Of a DNA stretch of 64,000 bases, positions 35,904 through 48,048 are shown in pieces (position 1 is the stretch's first letter; each line of letters starts with the position of its first letter). This DNA comes from Rutstroemia sp. NJR-2017a BVV2 (taxonomy: Eukaryota > Ascomycota > Leotiomycetes > Helotiales > Rutstroemiaceae). The translations under genes were made by a program, and so were the position numbers. The notes beneath the pieces were generated by a model, which was not told the origin of the DNA, did no database searches, and saw only the letters and a list, made by a program, of their open reading frames with translations. The DNA lies in NCBI GenBank assembly GCA_002946415.1, contig NJPS01000076.1, positions 124,001 through 188,000 of the forward strand. Reading direction: 5' to 3'.

Positions 35904-38900
35904 ATGCCTGCAAAACGCGCGCCGAAGAAGGCACCACAGGGACCAAACCTAGAACAATCTGTGAAGATATTGTGTGAGCAAATCACCCAGGCGCATTCAA
36001 ATAAGAGAGGAAAGATACAGTAAGTCAGTCATCCAATCTCACATGAAATTCTAATGGCGAGAAGAATACCAAAAGACACAATTGAGTCGTTATCAGAGGC
36101 TCTTCATTCCGTGAAAAAAAATCATGAAGTCAACTCGGCACTGGTCCTCGAGGTTCTTGCCGTTCTCGAAAAGAACAACACCAATATCTGTGACCAGCTG
36201 GACGCGGAAGCTTTCTGTATCATTCTGGAACTTGTATTAAAAGCGGAATATTGTCGAGAGAGTGAACGTATTCTGGTACTCTTTGCTGTCAGCACTGAAC
36301 TCTGAGACGCTATCAATCTTTTACTGACATCACTAGGGCACAATCCACGCAGGTCTACGGGACCTAGTCTCCTTCCACCTTGGATCTTTCAACGACAAGC
36401 TCGTAAAGATTGCTAAAACCTTAAAGTTAGGAGAGCTTGTCAGTTACTTCACCGACATAAACAAAGCAACTGGTACAAGAAGATGGGTAAGTAGATGTTC
36501 AATGCTTCAATCCTAAAGTGCTGACGTCGGAGCAAGATTGGCATATTCTTACTCCAGCTGCTGAGGGGCCCAGAAGAAATACATGGCGAATTTCAGCATA
36601 CACCTGAAGATATAAGGCAAGAGACACTCCTCGCAGCAATCAAATTCTCACACTGACTCCCACGCACAGACGCAGTATAGGTCCTTTGATTGTAAACGAG
36701 GAAGATGAAATACTCAGGATGATCTGCGGTCAGCTTGTGAAAGTGCTCTTGACTTGCGACGTTGCAATCGATGAGCTCTGGCCCGATGATGCTTCTGAAG
36801 CGGATTTCGATGAATTTCCAGTGGCATCACAAAGCCAGGAAGGGTGGAAAGCGGCATTCCAAAGCTGGGTCGATGATTCCTGGCCTCAGAGTCAACAGTG
36901 AGTGCAACCCTGCTCTTTAAATGCCTTAGACTTATGGATCTTTAGTACTGTCCAAACTCTCTTCTACAATCATTCAGTCACCACAATCCCGCCAGTAAAA
37001 ATAGGAACGCCTGGTCGAAATGTAGAGATGATCTTTGACGAAGGATATATGGTTCTATACGCATCTTTTACCGAAGAAAACTTCGATCAAATTCTAGAGC
37101 TTCCCTGCAGCATTATAAATCACATTCTACTACAGCCATCTCCCGAAACGACGGTTTTACAGAAAATCTTTGATGTCGTGATCGAGATACAGGAAAACCC
37201 GGCGCAGCCTTGTCTTCTCAATAGCAAAGTTATGGTTCTAACAAGTTTATACATGACTCTCGCTCAAGACCTAGATATCTTTGTCGATGAAGTTCGCAAG
37301 CAGTGTCCAAAAGCAACATTTTTAGACACCAGACCACGAGCATCTACATCTCAGGATTTCGTGGAAGTGCAGGCCCCACTTGATACGTGGGACTCCGAGG
37401 AAGAATACTTCGATTCCGATGAGCAACCTCGCGACACGGTCCAATTGGAGCGTCAGGATGACAACTTGAAGGCCTCAGAACTCGATATTGAAGATAACGG
37501 CGAATCTGCGCAAGACTGCAGCGATAATTACGGCGAAAGCCCAACTTTAGATGTGGCGTTCAATGTACTATCTCAAAGAGATGGACAGCTTTCACCAAAA
37601 GTCGATTTGCAGCATGCAGATATCGAGGACATAAGCGAAAACCAAGTCTCAGAGGCCTTGCCTGGCAATGCAGAGTCTGCACTTTGGAGAGTCGGGGATA
37701 CGATAAAGCCCATGTCTGAAGCCGCTTCCGACGGTGTTACTTCTAATAAGTATGGTGATTTGGCGACATCTGAGTGTCACAAAAGTACTAGCGAGGATGA
37801 TAGCAGTTCACCATTAGATGAATCAGGTACGAAGAGGGCAAGCGGCCAACAGAAACCCTCCATGTCCAAGTCTCAATCGAAGAAACCTCGAGTGCGCCAA
37901 GAAGCCAGCACACGTGAGCAGAAGCCCAAACGATATTCTGTGAGAGCAAAGCCAGCCTTAGGATCAACAACGAACATGGCTAGTCCAGAGGCAGATGAGT
38001 GCAAGATTCCACCTAATGTTTCCAAGCAGAAAGGAGACATATTCGATTTGTCTGACGACGAAGAAAGTGAAGCGGGCCCAGTAAAGAAGGGAAAACTGAC
38101 CAAGAAAACAAAGGCCAAGGGTAATGGTTTACAGACAAAAGGTAAGACAAATGGCAAGAACGACGTCGGTAAGCCTAAAGTCAATCCCAGCAAATCCGCG
38201 ACTGTCGAACAAGTCATCCCTACTAGGAGTAGTGAACGTGTAGCAGCTACTAAGGCCAAGCTAAATATGCGCAAACTGAATAGTGCTGATGAGGAGGAGC
38301 TTTCTGATGAAAGAGAAGGCGGTCCTTCACAGCCCAATGTTTCTCGAAAACGAAAAGCTGCAATAGAAGCAATCCCAACTGATGGACAGGAAGTGGACAT
38401 ATCTGCAGCAATTTCCAACCCGATCGACGTCCAGCAGAACGAACAGCTATTCAGTGTCGAACAACATGATGAAGAGGGGTCAAAGTCAGTAGACAGTAGC
38501 CCCGTACCAGTTGCAGACATAGATCAGAACGACACCCCCGATATCAAGCCGTCTAAACCTAAATCCGAACTCGAATCAGAGCCCAAATCTAAACCGCACG
38601 GAAGTCAAGACAGCCCGACAAACGAGCGAGCCCACAAGAGCGCTGCTTCCAATTTCGCAGATAAGATGGCAGATATCCTTGAAAGCGAGGGAGATGGGTT
38701 CCACATGTTTGGAACAGGAAATGAAGCACTGCCAAAAGACTCAGAGGTCCAAACGAACGGATTACCGGCACCCCTTAGACCTCAAAAGATCAAGGCGAAA
38801 TTGGCTTTGCAAGATCTACCCCAGGTTGACGGGCCGTCATCGGTTGTAGATACGAACAAACCACGCAGTTCTGTTAATGCAGAGGAAGCAGTGTCATTGA

Positions 38901-40777
38901 ATCAGCAACAAAAACGGCCTGAAGAAGAAACGCAAGGAGCGTACGAATTTGACATCCAAGAAACTATGGAGCAGTCCAAGACACCCAGAGAGGGGACTGC
39001 ATCCCCAATGAGCAAGATGAATGAAGAGGGAGAACAAATGGACCCTTTAACAGGAAAATTAGACAAAGATGGTGGGAGAACAAACCACAATCGGGTCATG
39101 GAAACGATTGACAACGATAAAAATGTCAAGGCCGATCCGCTGCCGATCACCATTGGACCCAAAGAGCCCAAACACTCTGCGATAGTAACTCCCCAGAGAC
39201 CTGCCCATCCAAACGTTGCTAAAGAGTCCAAAGTCACTCCCACTATCAATGCGGTAGCTTTGAAAGATGGACTTGGAGGCCATAAGGATCGCGAAGATCC
39301 CGCAGATCCTGCCATGAGATCCCACGAAAGTATTTCTGACGAGAAAAAGCGGAAAGCAGATAGAAGCACAGGTGCACCATCGAAAAGAATTCGGCCTAAC
39401 ATGAGCCTGCAGAGCAATGATCCAACTGTTGCGGAGCGAAGCTTGCTGGTTGAAGCACAAAACTCACTTGTGCAGTCCGAAAATAAGGGGAATGCCTTGT
39501 TAGATGAAAGCACCATCCGCAAGCCACATTTGATCCATTTCGACATGACCGGAGCACGGAATCAAGGACTTTATGTCGCATCAAAAAAATATACCACGCC
39601 GCAGCCTCATTCTAAACACAGAGTAGAGAACGCAGAGAAGTCGAGAGCAGATAAGGGTTCAGAAAACAAACGCAGAAGAAGATTCGATCAGGACCAAGAA
39701 GAAGATGGCCTGTTTCCTTCCGAAAGTCCTCCGAGGAAACGTCAAAGTGTTAGCCCGGAGCAGGAAGTCGCCTCAAGATCGCCGGACCTCAATAGCAGTA
39801 GTCCACCTGCTCCTTCATCCAAATGTAGCTCGCAAGCGCCTAAAGTGGATGAATTCGGCAGTCCCATTCCCCTTAAATTGACAGACCGCATACTCAACAT
39901 CCAGGAGAAATTACAGGAGTCCCCAGCAAGTACATTAAAGGATACGTCCGTCCCCACAACAGCTGCCGCTGATTTGTTTAATCAAAGTACACCGGAGTTC
40001 TTGGGACAACGACTTAAATTGGCAAGCATTACGAAGGCCCGTCCCGATCCACCTGGCGATTTACCTGTAAGATATATCCCCCATACGAAGACACAATACG
40101 GTTATGAGGGCATATTGACTATGGAGAGTGTCCAAGAAGAGAAGACTTTGCCAGACCCGTTTGTTGAGAAGCTGGCTCATAATTCAAGCCACTTTACGGA
40201 GCGCTTGAGAGCTGGTACGCCAGCGGATAAGAAGGGATTGAAATCGGGGAAGAAAGGAAGTTCAACGTCGAAGTCCAGGATAATAGATCCAGAGAAGACA
40301 CTTGTTACATTTTCTTCCCCGAGCGCAATGACCAGCACCTCTTCGTCGTCATCCGCCAGCCACAGTGCTTCAAGAACACCCATGGAACACAAGCCGGGCA
40401 GACAATGGGAATTAGCTGTGAGACCGCATTATCAGGATTATGCTGACGTCGTCCACCATATTGCCGATGAGATGGTGATCAGGCTGGCACAAGAAGAAGA
40501 TACTTCCATGCTTATTGTGCAACAGTATCATGACAATGGGGCTAGAATCATCGACGGACTTGCAGAAGAGAGGGATCACGAGAAGGAGAGGATCCAGCAA
40601 GCTCTCACTAGGAGGACCAACGATATGACGAAAATGTGTTCAGAAGCTAGCGAGTTCATGAAAGAAGTCCAGGAAGAACTGAAAAGTTCTCCCGTCGAGG
40701 ACTATGAACAAGCATGGCGAAAGCGGCAAGAAGCCATCCAGAAACGAATTATAGCTGGTAGACATGCGACTGAATGA
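35904..40777 (+). CDS. Large protein, candidate Red1/SYCP2-like meiotic chromosome-axis component
   Basis: Exon model: 35904-36019, 36065-36275, 36337-36486, 36537-36616, 36670-36897 and 36946-40777, about 1538 residues, all phases consistent. The first acceptor is uncertain (36062 or 36065). Residues ~1-350 form a helical, armadillo-like region (SLSEALHSVKKNHEVNSALV, GLRDLVSFHLGSFNDKLVKI) followed by a beta-rich segment (VKIGTPGRNVEMIFDEGYMV). About 900 residues of disordered acidic, Ser/Lys-rich chain with basic patches follow. The last ~110 residues are a coiled coil (MVIRLAQEEDTSMLIVQQYH). ARM plus PH-like head, disordered middle and C-terminal coil is the layout of Red1/SYCP2 axis proteins. 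The call rests on architecture only. Intron 36617-36669 has a GC donor. Confidence 0.6.
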
Positions 40778-41478
40778 TGAAAAGGTGGCTCATTGTATCA
40801 ACTGATAGCCATAGTGGCTGGGCGCAAGCAAGCATTTATACGACTCAGCCTAAGTCTAAATCGAATTTGCTTGTAAATTTTGGTTTGTATGCAGAATAAT
40901 AACCTTACAAAAGCCCATAAGCAACTGGTTTCAGCTGTGTTTATATAGCTTCGCAGAACAAGCGTTTGAAATGAGAGGAGTTATTGTTTAGATGTTGGTC
41001 TTTGATGAAAAAGAATTAATGTGACGCTGCAGATCATCGTGAATGTCGTGTGTTCGGGATTTTGCTGGCTCTTGATGGTGTTGTCACACTCTAATGACAA
41101 GCCCCAGAAATGACGATGTCCGAACTTCACCAGGGATGACCTTTCGACCCCACACTTCAACTCACAGCCCAGATTCCAGAACACAGAACCTTCTCCTGCC
41201 GAACATACTTAACAGCCACGAACCCCGAAGGTTAGATAAACCACGAGGAAGGAATCAACTACAGAAGTTGATTGTTTTGCCCCCAAGAAGAGTCGCACCA
41301 GCTCATTTTAGAAGACCGTACCACTCCCTCTGCACGCATCTCTCTTAGACACCCAAGTCCCCCGCATCGCGACACCAAAATCCCCCTTTCCACGGTATCG
41401 ACGGACCATTCATTACACCCTTAGCACGAATACCCGCAACAGAGAGCGTGTGCGAGTTTAGACGACAGTGAAGGAGAT
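40778..41478. other. Intergenic, about 0.7 kb, no gene seen
   Basis: An 84-codon open frame at 41094-41348 was examined; it has no recognisable domain and might be 5' leader of the protease gene. Confidence 0.4.
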
Positions 41479-42737
41479 ATGCCACATCCATTTGGCGGAA
41501 GAGTATCCAAGCATTTTGGCAATTCTGTGGGTGCATATTCCTCATTTCCCGCGATCTATGGGTTGGGGCATCACACATCTTCGGACCTCTCGCAGACTTA
41601 GACTAACTGCATCCTATCACGTCAACAGCTTGCTCCAGAAGATCCATATCTAAGCTGTAAGTTATGCTCGATCCTTCTTTTTGGGGGTTCTGCGGACTGG
41701 TGGCGTTTGCTAATCTTTGGCAGATTATGATTGTAGATGTATGTTTTTCTACGCCCGCAACGCAACACTTAAGAAATGTGATGGGGGAGGTTAATGTCGA
41801 TGACCGCGGAACTGATCCTATGCGGCAGTGACGAAGGAAGATGTCGATACCCTGAAGAGTGACTGGCTCACGGACAACGTAGGTCTACTTGCAATATAGT
41901 CGACGTCTAGGCATTCACTAACCTCTTACCATAGACCATTGCCTTCTGGGAGGAGTACGTACCGATTTGCCTTCAATTCCGGGCCTCATGTAAGAGGACC
42001 TCACTAACCGGTCAAAATCAGGTACCTCGAGAATGAAACCTTAAAGAAATACCCCTCGTCCAATATCGTCCTCCTCCGGCCATCTATGGCCTTCATGCTC
42101 ATGCAAACCCCCAATCCCCTCGATCTGAAGCAGGCTTTACCCGACTTCAGCAAGACAACGCACATCTTCCTTCCTATAAATGACAACCGAAATGTCTCCG
42201 TGGCCGAAGGTGGTTCCCACTGGTCGCTTCTCCTAGTCTCCGTTATCGACGGTGTGGCATTTCACTACGATTCGCTCTCGCCTTCGAATTGGAACGAGGC
42301 AGAGGTTACAGCGCGGAAGTTATCACATCTACTCGGCAAGCCGTTGACGTTCCTAAATCTGAGCGACTCGCCGCAGCAGGAGAATAGCAATGACTGTGGA
42401 GTCTATGTCTGCATTATCATGAGACATTTGCTGCTCAAGAGGTTATTGAGCGCGAATGCGAAGGAGAAGGTTAGTATGAGCATGGGAGGAAAACTGGTAG
42501 ATGCGCCTGGTGGGAGGAAGGAAATGTTAAGGATTATTGAGGGATACAGGAAGGAGGGGGAGAGAAGACGCTCGTAGGTTTTCCGTCTTAAATTCGCTTC
42601 ATATTCTGCAGTTTTCCAGCTTGCTAAGATTTGGGTTTGTGCTAACTCACGCTGTTCACAGCCACGATGAAAGCCGCAGCTCATCGCCCTTCCAACGATC
42701 TTCGGCTCCGCGCAGTCCTCCACGAATTGATTCATGA
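41479..42737 (+). CDS. Den1/SENP8-type cysteine protease (NEDD8-specific, C48 family), 7 small exons
   Basis: Exons 41629-41656, 41724-41738, 41829-41878, 41935-41954, 42022-42573 and 42662-42737 join in phase. The first exon, 41479-41502, is tentative. The full model has 254 residues. The N-terminal hallmark DPYLSYYDCRLTKEDV is assembled from three exons, then DWLTDNTIAFWEEYLE. The catalytic triad is His in GGSHWSLL, Asp in FHYDSL and Cys in NDCGVYVC, with the oxyanion Gln in SDSPQQENSNDCG. Den1/DenA enzymes process NEDD8 and remove it from non-cullin proteins; in Aspergillus DenA works with the COP9 signalosome in development. The last exon adds a Ser/Arg/Pro tail; without it the ORF would stop at 42577. 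Confidence 0.88.
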
Positions 42738-43107
42738 CCACGAATATGAAACGGCGTTCACGGAAAAATCACAGTGGAATTTCCAGCGAGATTGCTACTT
42801 TTTCTTTTTATGGCTTGGTGGCAACATGGCAAATAGCAATGACCTTCGAAATGGAGTTCAGCGAACTTTGCGATAGCGGAATAGGAGAAACGGACAAGTA
42901 TTTGCATATGCATACATGCTGAGCGAGACCTTAGCATGAGTGTTTTTGTGCTTAGCAGGTAGTAAGATAGGGAGATAGAGCTTCCGAGGTGCAGAATTAT
43001 ATAATCGGATGCATAATAAAACATTACCACCAGTTCAGGTGTTTGCCTAAAATATACGGTACATGCCATACCCTTCACTTGGGTTTGGACAGTCATTTAT
43101 GTGTCAC
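42738..43107. other. Convergent intergenic region, no gene seen
   Basis: About 370 bp between two gene ends. Confidence 0.5.
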
Positions 43108-44260
43108 CTAACCCTTCTTGGCCGTGCCATTCCCACTCGCACATTCTTCCAGCAGCTTCTTATGACTCTCCATCGCACCCTTACAGAACCCCTCAATATC
43201 CTTCACACTCTGCGTCTCCCACTTCCCATCTTCCCCTCCATCAAACACCTCCATACTAAACCAGCCCCTAAAGCCCGTCCCCAGGACTGCACGCGCCACC
43301 TCCACCACCGGCAAGTATCCCCCGTTAAACGGATACGGCCTATAATCGTGACTCCACTTCCCTCGCGCGCGCGTGTCCTCTTTCGGATTCTGCGTCTCGG
43401 GAATGGGAGTAAGCGGTTTATATGCGTCGGAAATCTGGAGCAAGTAGATTTTCTCGGCGGGAATGGATTGCGTGAGGCGGTGAAGGGAGTGCTCTAAGTT
43501 CATGTGGAGTTTGTGTTGGGTTCCTTGGTGGGAGATGAGACCCGAGGGAGTGGTAGGGTCGCCATATTCGCCGCCGGCGGTTTGGAAAGTGTCGAGACAG
43601 AGACCGATGTTCGGCCGGTCGACGAGTTGCACGATTTCCCAGACTTCTTTCCAGGTGGGCGCCACGGTTGCCCAGCACCTGTGATTTGGTTTGGTTAGAG
43701 GACATACGCATACAAAATATTGTAGCTTAAGCCGGAAGGCGAATAGAAACATACCAGTTCTCATATGCAAGTCTGTAATTATGCTCGGCAAGGAGATCTG
43801 CCAGTTCGCGCAAGTCTGATGCTAAGACTTTGAAATCTGTGGAGATTCCAACGGAGTCTGTAGAGCCCACTTGCAACATATCCGTGCCCACTGCTCCCAT
43901 GATCTTGATCCAGCCTCTCGCCCTTTCGAAAGCATCTTTCCTCTCATCCGATCCCTCTGGCCAGCCCTCGAAGTTTGAGAAGGGTTGGAGCATCAGAATT
44001 TGGAGCTTGTTTTGTTCGCATAATTTCTTGACTTCTTGGCCGGCGGAACATAAGGAATCGTAATCATTTTCTTGAATTTCTTTTTTGTGAAAGGTGCTTG
44101 CAAAGGAGAGGAGGTCCGGGAAGCCTAGCTCAATGGCTTGGAAACCGGCTTTGGATATGGCGGATAGCTTGTCCGGCAAGGGCGTGTCAGACGTCCCGAC
44201 AGAAACCGTGGCGAACGACGTCGGGATTGTGGAAAGCGATTCTTTTGCGATTGGTGCCAT
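43108..44260 (-). CDS. TIM-barrel sugar isomerase/3-dehydroshikimate dehydratase-like protein
   Basis: Exons (minus) 44260-43755 and 43678-43108 join across a 76-bp intron to 358 residues. Landmarks of the AP endonuclease 2/xylose isomerase-like barrel are the start VSVGTSDTPLPDKLSAISKA with GFQAIELGF, then YRLAYENW (metal-ligand Glu), RPNIGLCLDTFQTAG (metal-ligand Asp), KIYLLQISDA (Asp) and GWFSMEVFDG (Glu). These four acidic positions form the divalent metal site of the family. Fungal members include 3-dehydroshikimate dehydratases of quinate catabolism, but no other quinate gene is nearby, so the substrate is open. Confidence 0.85.
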
Positions 44261-44718
44261 CTTTTATGTGTGAATTGGAGAGACTGAAAGATTGAGCCGG
44301 AAGCCGAGGAATGAGGAGCATATTTGGAGTTTCTACAAGATGTGACGTCAGGTCGTGTGGTGGGGCATCAGTACACGTGATAGCTTGTTGCAGAGGAAGG
44401 TTCGGGCTCATTCGGAGTATGTTGTTGTTTCTCTTTGTCAGAGTTCAAAACGGGTGTTGAGTGACATAGAGTTGTGGGGAGAGGTCGTTGTTTGGCTTTC
44501 GCAAAGACATCATCGTATGCACGATAGGCGATTCGTGCATGCCGAGACACTACGGCCTTGAGCTCGTTGGAACAAGAACTTTTCGCTACTATCAAAGAAT
44601 TTATGAACTCAATGAAACGTTTCTGGAAAAGATGAAGAAGAACATACCATACTTGTGGTAATTGGGTATCTTAGAGTAGCACCTGTAAAGAAAACGACCG
44701 CCAATTTTGTGCATAGGC
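44261..44718. other. Intergenic between tandem minus-strand genes, no gene seen
   Basis: It is the promoter side of the TIM-barrel gene and the 3' flank of slx9. Confidence 0.5.
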
Positions 44719-45333
44719 TCAAGCCTTCCTGAACTCCTCCTTCTGCTCCATAGTTTGTGAGATGAATCCTCTCAAAGCAGCCCATCTACTCGATGTCGCA
44801 GAAACTGGAGTTTTTCCCCCATCACTCGTTGCCGCAGCCTCCGTCTTGGATTCGGAGCTTCCAACCAATTGTGCCATGTTCTTGCCGAACCTTTCTCTCT
44901 CCATCGCCTCAAGTTTTTCCCTCCTCTTTGTCGCCCCCGGTCTACTCTTCATACTCTTTTGCTTAATCTTGCCACTTTCTCCTCTGCTAATCTTATCCAA
45001 GCCCTCTCCCTCGAAATCTGGTAGTGCATCTGCGAGGCTCTCTAATGTGGTTACCAATTTCTTGTTCGGTCGTCTGCGTTTGAGGGGTTTGCTGTGGGCT
45101 TTTTCGATGCGATTGACGAGAGCCGAATGCTTGATTATGCGTTTGTCTTTCTTAGAGTTTATGAAGCTATCAGATATGATAGCGCCCTCACGATGCTTTG
45201 GAGGAACATAGACTCCCGAACCGGATTTCGAGGCCTTGGATCGTATAGAGGTGCGTTTGCTAGGTGCGGTGGGCGCCTGGTTGACTGGTTAGTTTTTGGT
45301 TCTTGGGGACATAGATAATACAGAACATACCAT
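44719..45333 (-). CDS. slx9: Ribosome biogenesis protein SLX9
   Basis: Exons (minus) 45333-45331 and 45276-44719 give 186 residues. The first coding exon is the ATG alone, followed at once by GTATGT; the 54-bp intron has CTAAC and ends CAACCAG. Splicing yields MAPTAPSKRTSIRSKASK, the expected SLX9 start. Conserved parts are KKDKRIIKHSALVNRIEKA, HSKPLKRRRPNKKLVTTLES, LADALPDF and the C-terminal SSRWAALRGFISQTM. SLX9 is a small basic nucleolar factor for 40S pre-ribosome maturation and export. It is divergent from uba4 across only 211 bp. Confidence 0.9.
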
Positions 45334-45544
45334 AATTGCTTATGTATTGACCAGAAATCTCAAATTATCGCACGCAAAACTTTTGTTCGATGGAAGGGTA
45401 AAAGGCAGAAAGAATGAATTCTTGCGGTTAAAATTTCGATGCTGATTGCACAAGCGAAACTGGTGAACCAAAAAAAATAGTTGTGCAATTTTTGATGTGG
45501 CTTTCATAACTTCCTACCCACCAAAATCACACACAAAATTCAGA

Positions 45545-47076
45545 ATGGACTCAGCGCAACAGAGGGCTGAAGCTTTGCGGCGCCAAATTGCTGAGACTGA
45601 ATCTGAGCTTGCCTTCCTCAGATTACAGCTTTCAAATATTGAAGGAAAAGTTTCTGTGAAGGGAACTACAGTTTCCGAGGATGATGATCTCGTGACTCAT
45701 GGAAGATGGCCTTTAAGTTTAGAGGAATACAAAAGATATGGAAGACAGATGATTGTGCCTGATATTGGAATCCAAGGTTGTTCATCTCCATTTATTTTTC
45801 TTGGAAATATATGCTGAATATAAGTCAAGGTCAACTACGACTTAAATCTGCCTCTGTACTCTTAGTTGGAGGCGGGGGTTTGGGATGCCCAGCTGCTGCG
45901 TACATAGCCGGTGCAGGAGTTGGTACTATTGGCATAGTGGATGGTGATACTGTGGAAGAGTCAAATCTCCATCGTCAGATCCTCCACAATACGTACAAAG
46001 TGGGCGTCAACAAGGCTGCTAGTATTGCTCGATATATTTCATCGTATGAATCCTTCATCATCAATATAAGACACTGTTATCTGATTATGTCTAGACTCAA
46101 CCCAGAAATTCAAACTAATATCTATCAAACGCATCTAACACCTCAAAATGCTGAAGATATAGTTCAAAAGTATGACTTAATCCTCGACTGCACGGATCAT
46201 CCTACCTCTCGCTATCTCATCTCCGACATCTGCGTCTTACTCCAGAAACCTCTGATATCTGCTTCCGCACTCCGCACTGATGGCCAGTTAATCGTCCTCA
46301 ATCACCCACCACTTCCTGTGGGTAACATATCAGGCGGTCCCTGTTATCGCTGCGTGTTCCCAAAACCACCGCCGCCAGAAAGTGTGGTAAGTTGTGGTGA
46401 TGGAGGCATTATTGGACCAGTGGTGGGCACCATGGGTGTATTGCAAGCTCTGGAAGCAATCAAATTCATTGCATCCGGTAAGCTAGAAGTTGTTCATCAG
46501 GATGAAGGTAAAACGAATCCTACCTCGATGTTATTGTTTTCCACGAATAGCACCCCACCATTCCGGAATGTTCGCTTGAGGGCTAGAAGACCGGCATGTT
46601 TCGCCTGTTCAAATCAAGCAGAGTTGTCACGAGAGTCATTGAAGTCCGGTTCGTTGGATTATATCTTGTTTTGTGGCGCAACGAACCCGGTTGCACTATT
46701 AGAGGCCGACGAAAGAGTTCAGGCTACAGAGTATGAGAATCTGAGGAAGAGTGCGGAGAAGGAACATCTTTTGATTGATGTTAGAGAAAAGGTGCAATTT
46801 GATATCTGTAATATCAAGGGCTCTGTAAATGTTCCATTCTCTTCGTTTCAAGGCTCTAAAAATCCAAGCCAGGAGAAGCCATCATGGCTACCTGAGACAC
46901 TTCCTTCAGATACCCCAATATATGTAGTTTGCAGACTAGGCAATGATTCTCAAGTCGTAACGAAGAAGTTGAAGGAAATGGGACTGGACCAGGAAGGGAA
47001 AAGATACATTGGAGATATCAAGGGAGGGTTACGAGCTTGGAAAGCACAAGTAGACAGTTCTTGGCCTGAATATTAG
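45545..47076 (+). CDS. uba4: UBA4/MOCS3: E1-like adenylyltransferase and sulfurtransferase of the Urm1 pathway
   Basis: Exons 45545-45776, 45830-46043 and 46095-47076 join to 475 residues. The N-terminal coiled segment leads to [13 protein letters not shown], then the ATP loop [32 protein letters not shown] and [15 protein letters not shown] are E1 adenylation motifs. Zinc pairs are CYRC and CFAC, and the adenylation-domain cysteine is in VVSCGDGG. A rhodanese domain (from about residue 350) has its persulfide cysteine in [10 protein letters not shown]. Uba4 adenylates and thiocarboxylates Urm1 for tRNA wobble-uridine thiolation and protein urmylation, and also serves MoaD-like proteins in molybdopterin synthesis. 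It is convergent with pam17. Confidence 0.95.
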
Positions 47077-47265
47077 AAATACGATTTGAGGGTTTCATAA
47101 AGAGAGGTTTGGTATTGTATGCTAGACCTGCTGGGTCTGTTACATGAGGGAGAGGTCCACTCAACGCCGTTTGCAATAATACAAGTACCAAAACTGTTTG
47201 CTAGACATGAAAAATAATATCCTTACAACCTTGCCTTCCTACCATTTCCCGCACCCTCGTGAGTT

Positions 47266-48048
47266 TTACACATATGTTTGTCTTTTCTTGTTAAACGCTC
47301 TTTGGTCTTTTAGCCATTGCCTATAACCCGCTACGCTGGAGATCTTCTCGCCATAATAATCTAGCAATTGTATTAGCATATCGCTGGGAATGAAAAACCG
47401 AAGAAGCAATTATGTCATACCTGGTACAGGGTTTGCCATCGACGACGCACTCGGGTCGACTCTGTATTTCTTCACTCGAGCATAGAACTCTTTCTCCTTA
47501 GCATCCATCTGCTGCCTGAACTTTCGGTTCTTTAGGTTGAACGCTGCAGTCCCAAGAATTGGTCCTGTCAACCAACCCACCCCGCCACAAGTAAAGGTAA
47601 TCAGACCCAGTGTGATGAACGGATCCAATGGAACCTGGCTGACCAAAGCATCCATATCAGCCCTGGTAAGGATTTGCGCACCCACCATGAATCCTCCGAA
47701 CGATGTGCCGATAGAAGAACCCAGCTGGAACCATCGTCGAGTTCGGCGGAGCTTGAAGAATGTGTTCCAGTCTAAGAGCTCTGTTTGCGAAGATGTTTGT
47801 GGTGAGCTCTGCGCAGAGGATGAAGGTGTGCTGATGGAGGAGGCGGGGCGAATCGATTGAGGGGTCGGCTTGAATGAGACATTGCGCTTGTAGAGAGGGA
47901 CTCGGCGTCGCGAGCTAGATGGTGATGAGGTATCTTGTGTACGAAGAGGGGTAGGTGACGCAGTATGGTACGTGCTTGTGGTTATTAGTGAAGGTTGTAT
48001 GCGACATCCTATTGTCGCAACCCGGAGTGGAGGTGCTGTATGCAGCAT
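47266..48048 (-). CDS. pam17: Mitochondrial import motor subunit PAM17
   Basis: Exons (minus) 48048-47421 and 47360-47266 join across a 60-bp intron to 240 residues. A Ser/Thr/Arg-rich presequence (about residues 1-75) precedes LDWNTFFKLRRTRRWFQLGS, the family hallmark. Two membrane segments follow (GTSFGGFMVGAQIL and PFITLGLITFTCGGVGWLTG) and then the matrix helix FNLKNRKFRQQMDAKEKEFY and VDPSASSMANPVPDYYGEK. PAM17 binds the TIM23 complex and organises the Hsp70 import motor. The ATG at 48048 was chosen over an upstream in-frame ATG because it starts a clean presequence. Confidence 0.93.

Noticed and set aside
37873..39546. Antisense ORFs of about 215 residues opposite the large Red1-like candidate
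   Set aside because: Their Ser/Phe/Leu composition is that expected from the reverse complement of acidic, lysine-rich coding sequence.
41094..41348. 84-codon ORF upstream of the Den1-type protease
   Set aside because: Low-complexity composition; it may be untranslated leader.
43108..44260. A quinate/shikimate catabolic cluster
   Set aside because: Only one candidate family member is present and its neighbours are unrelated.
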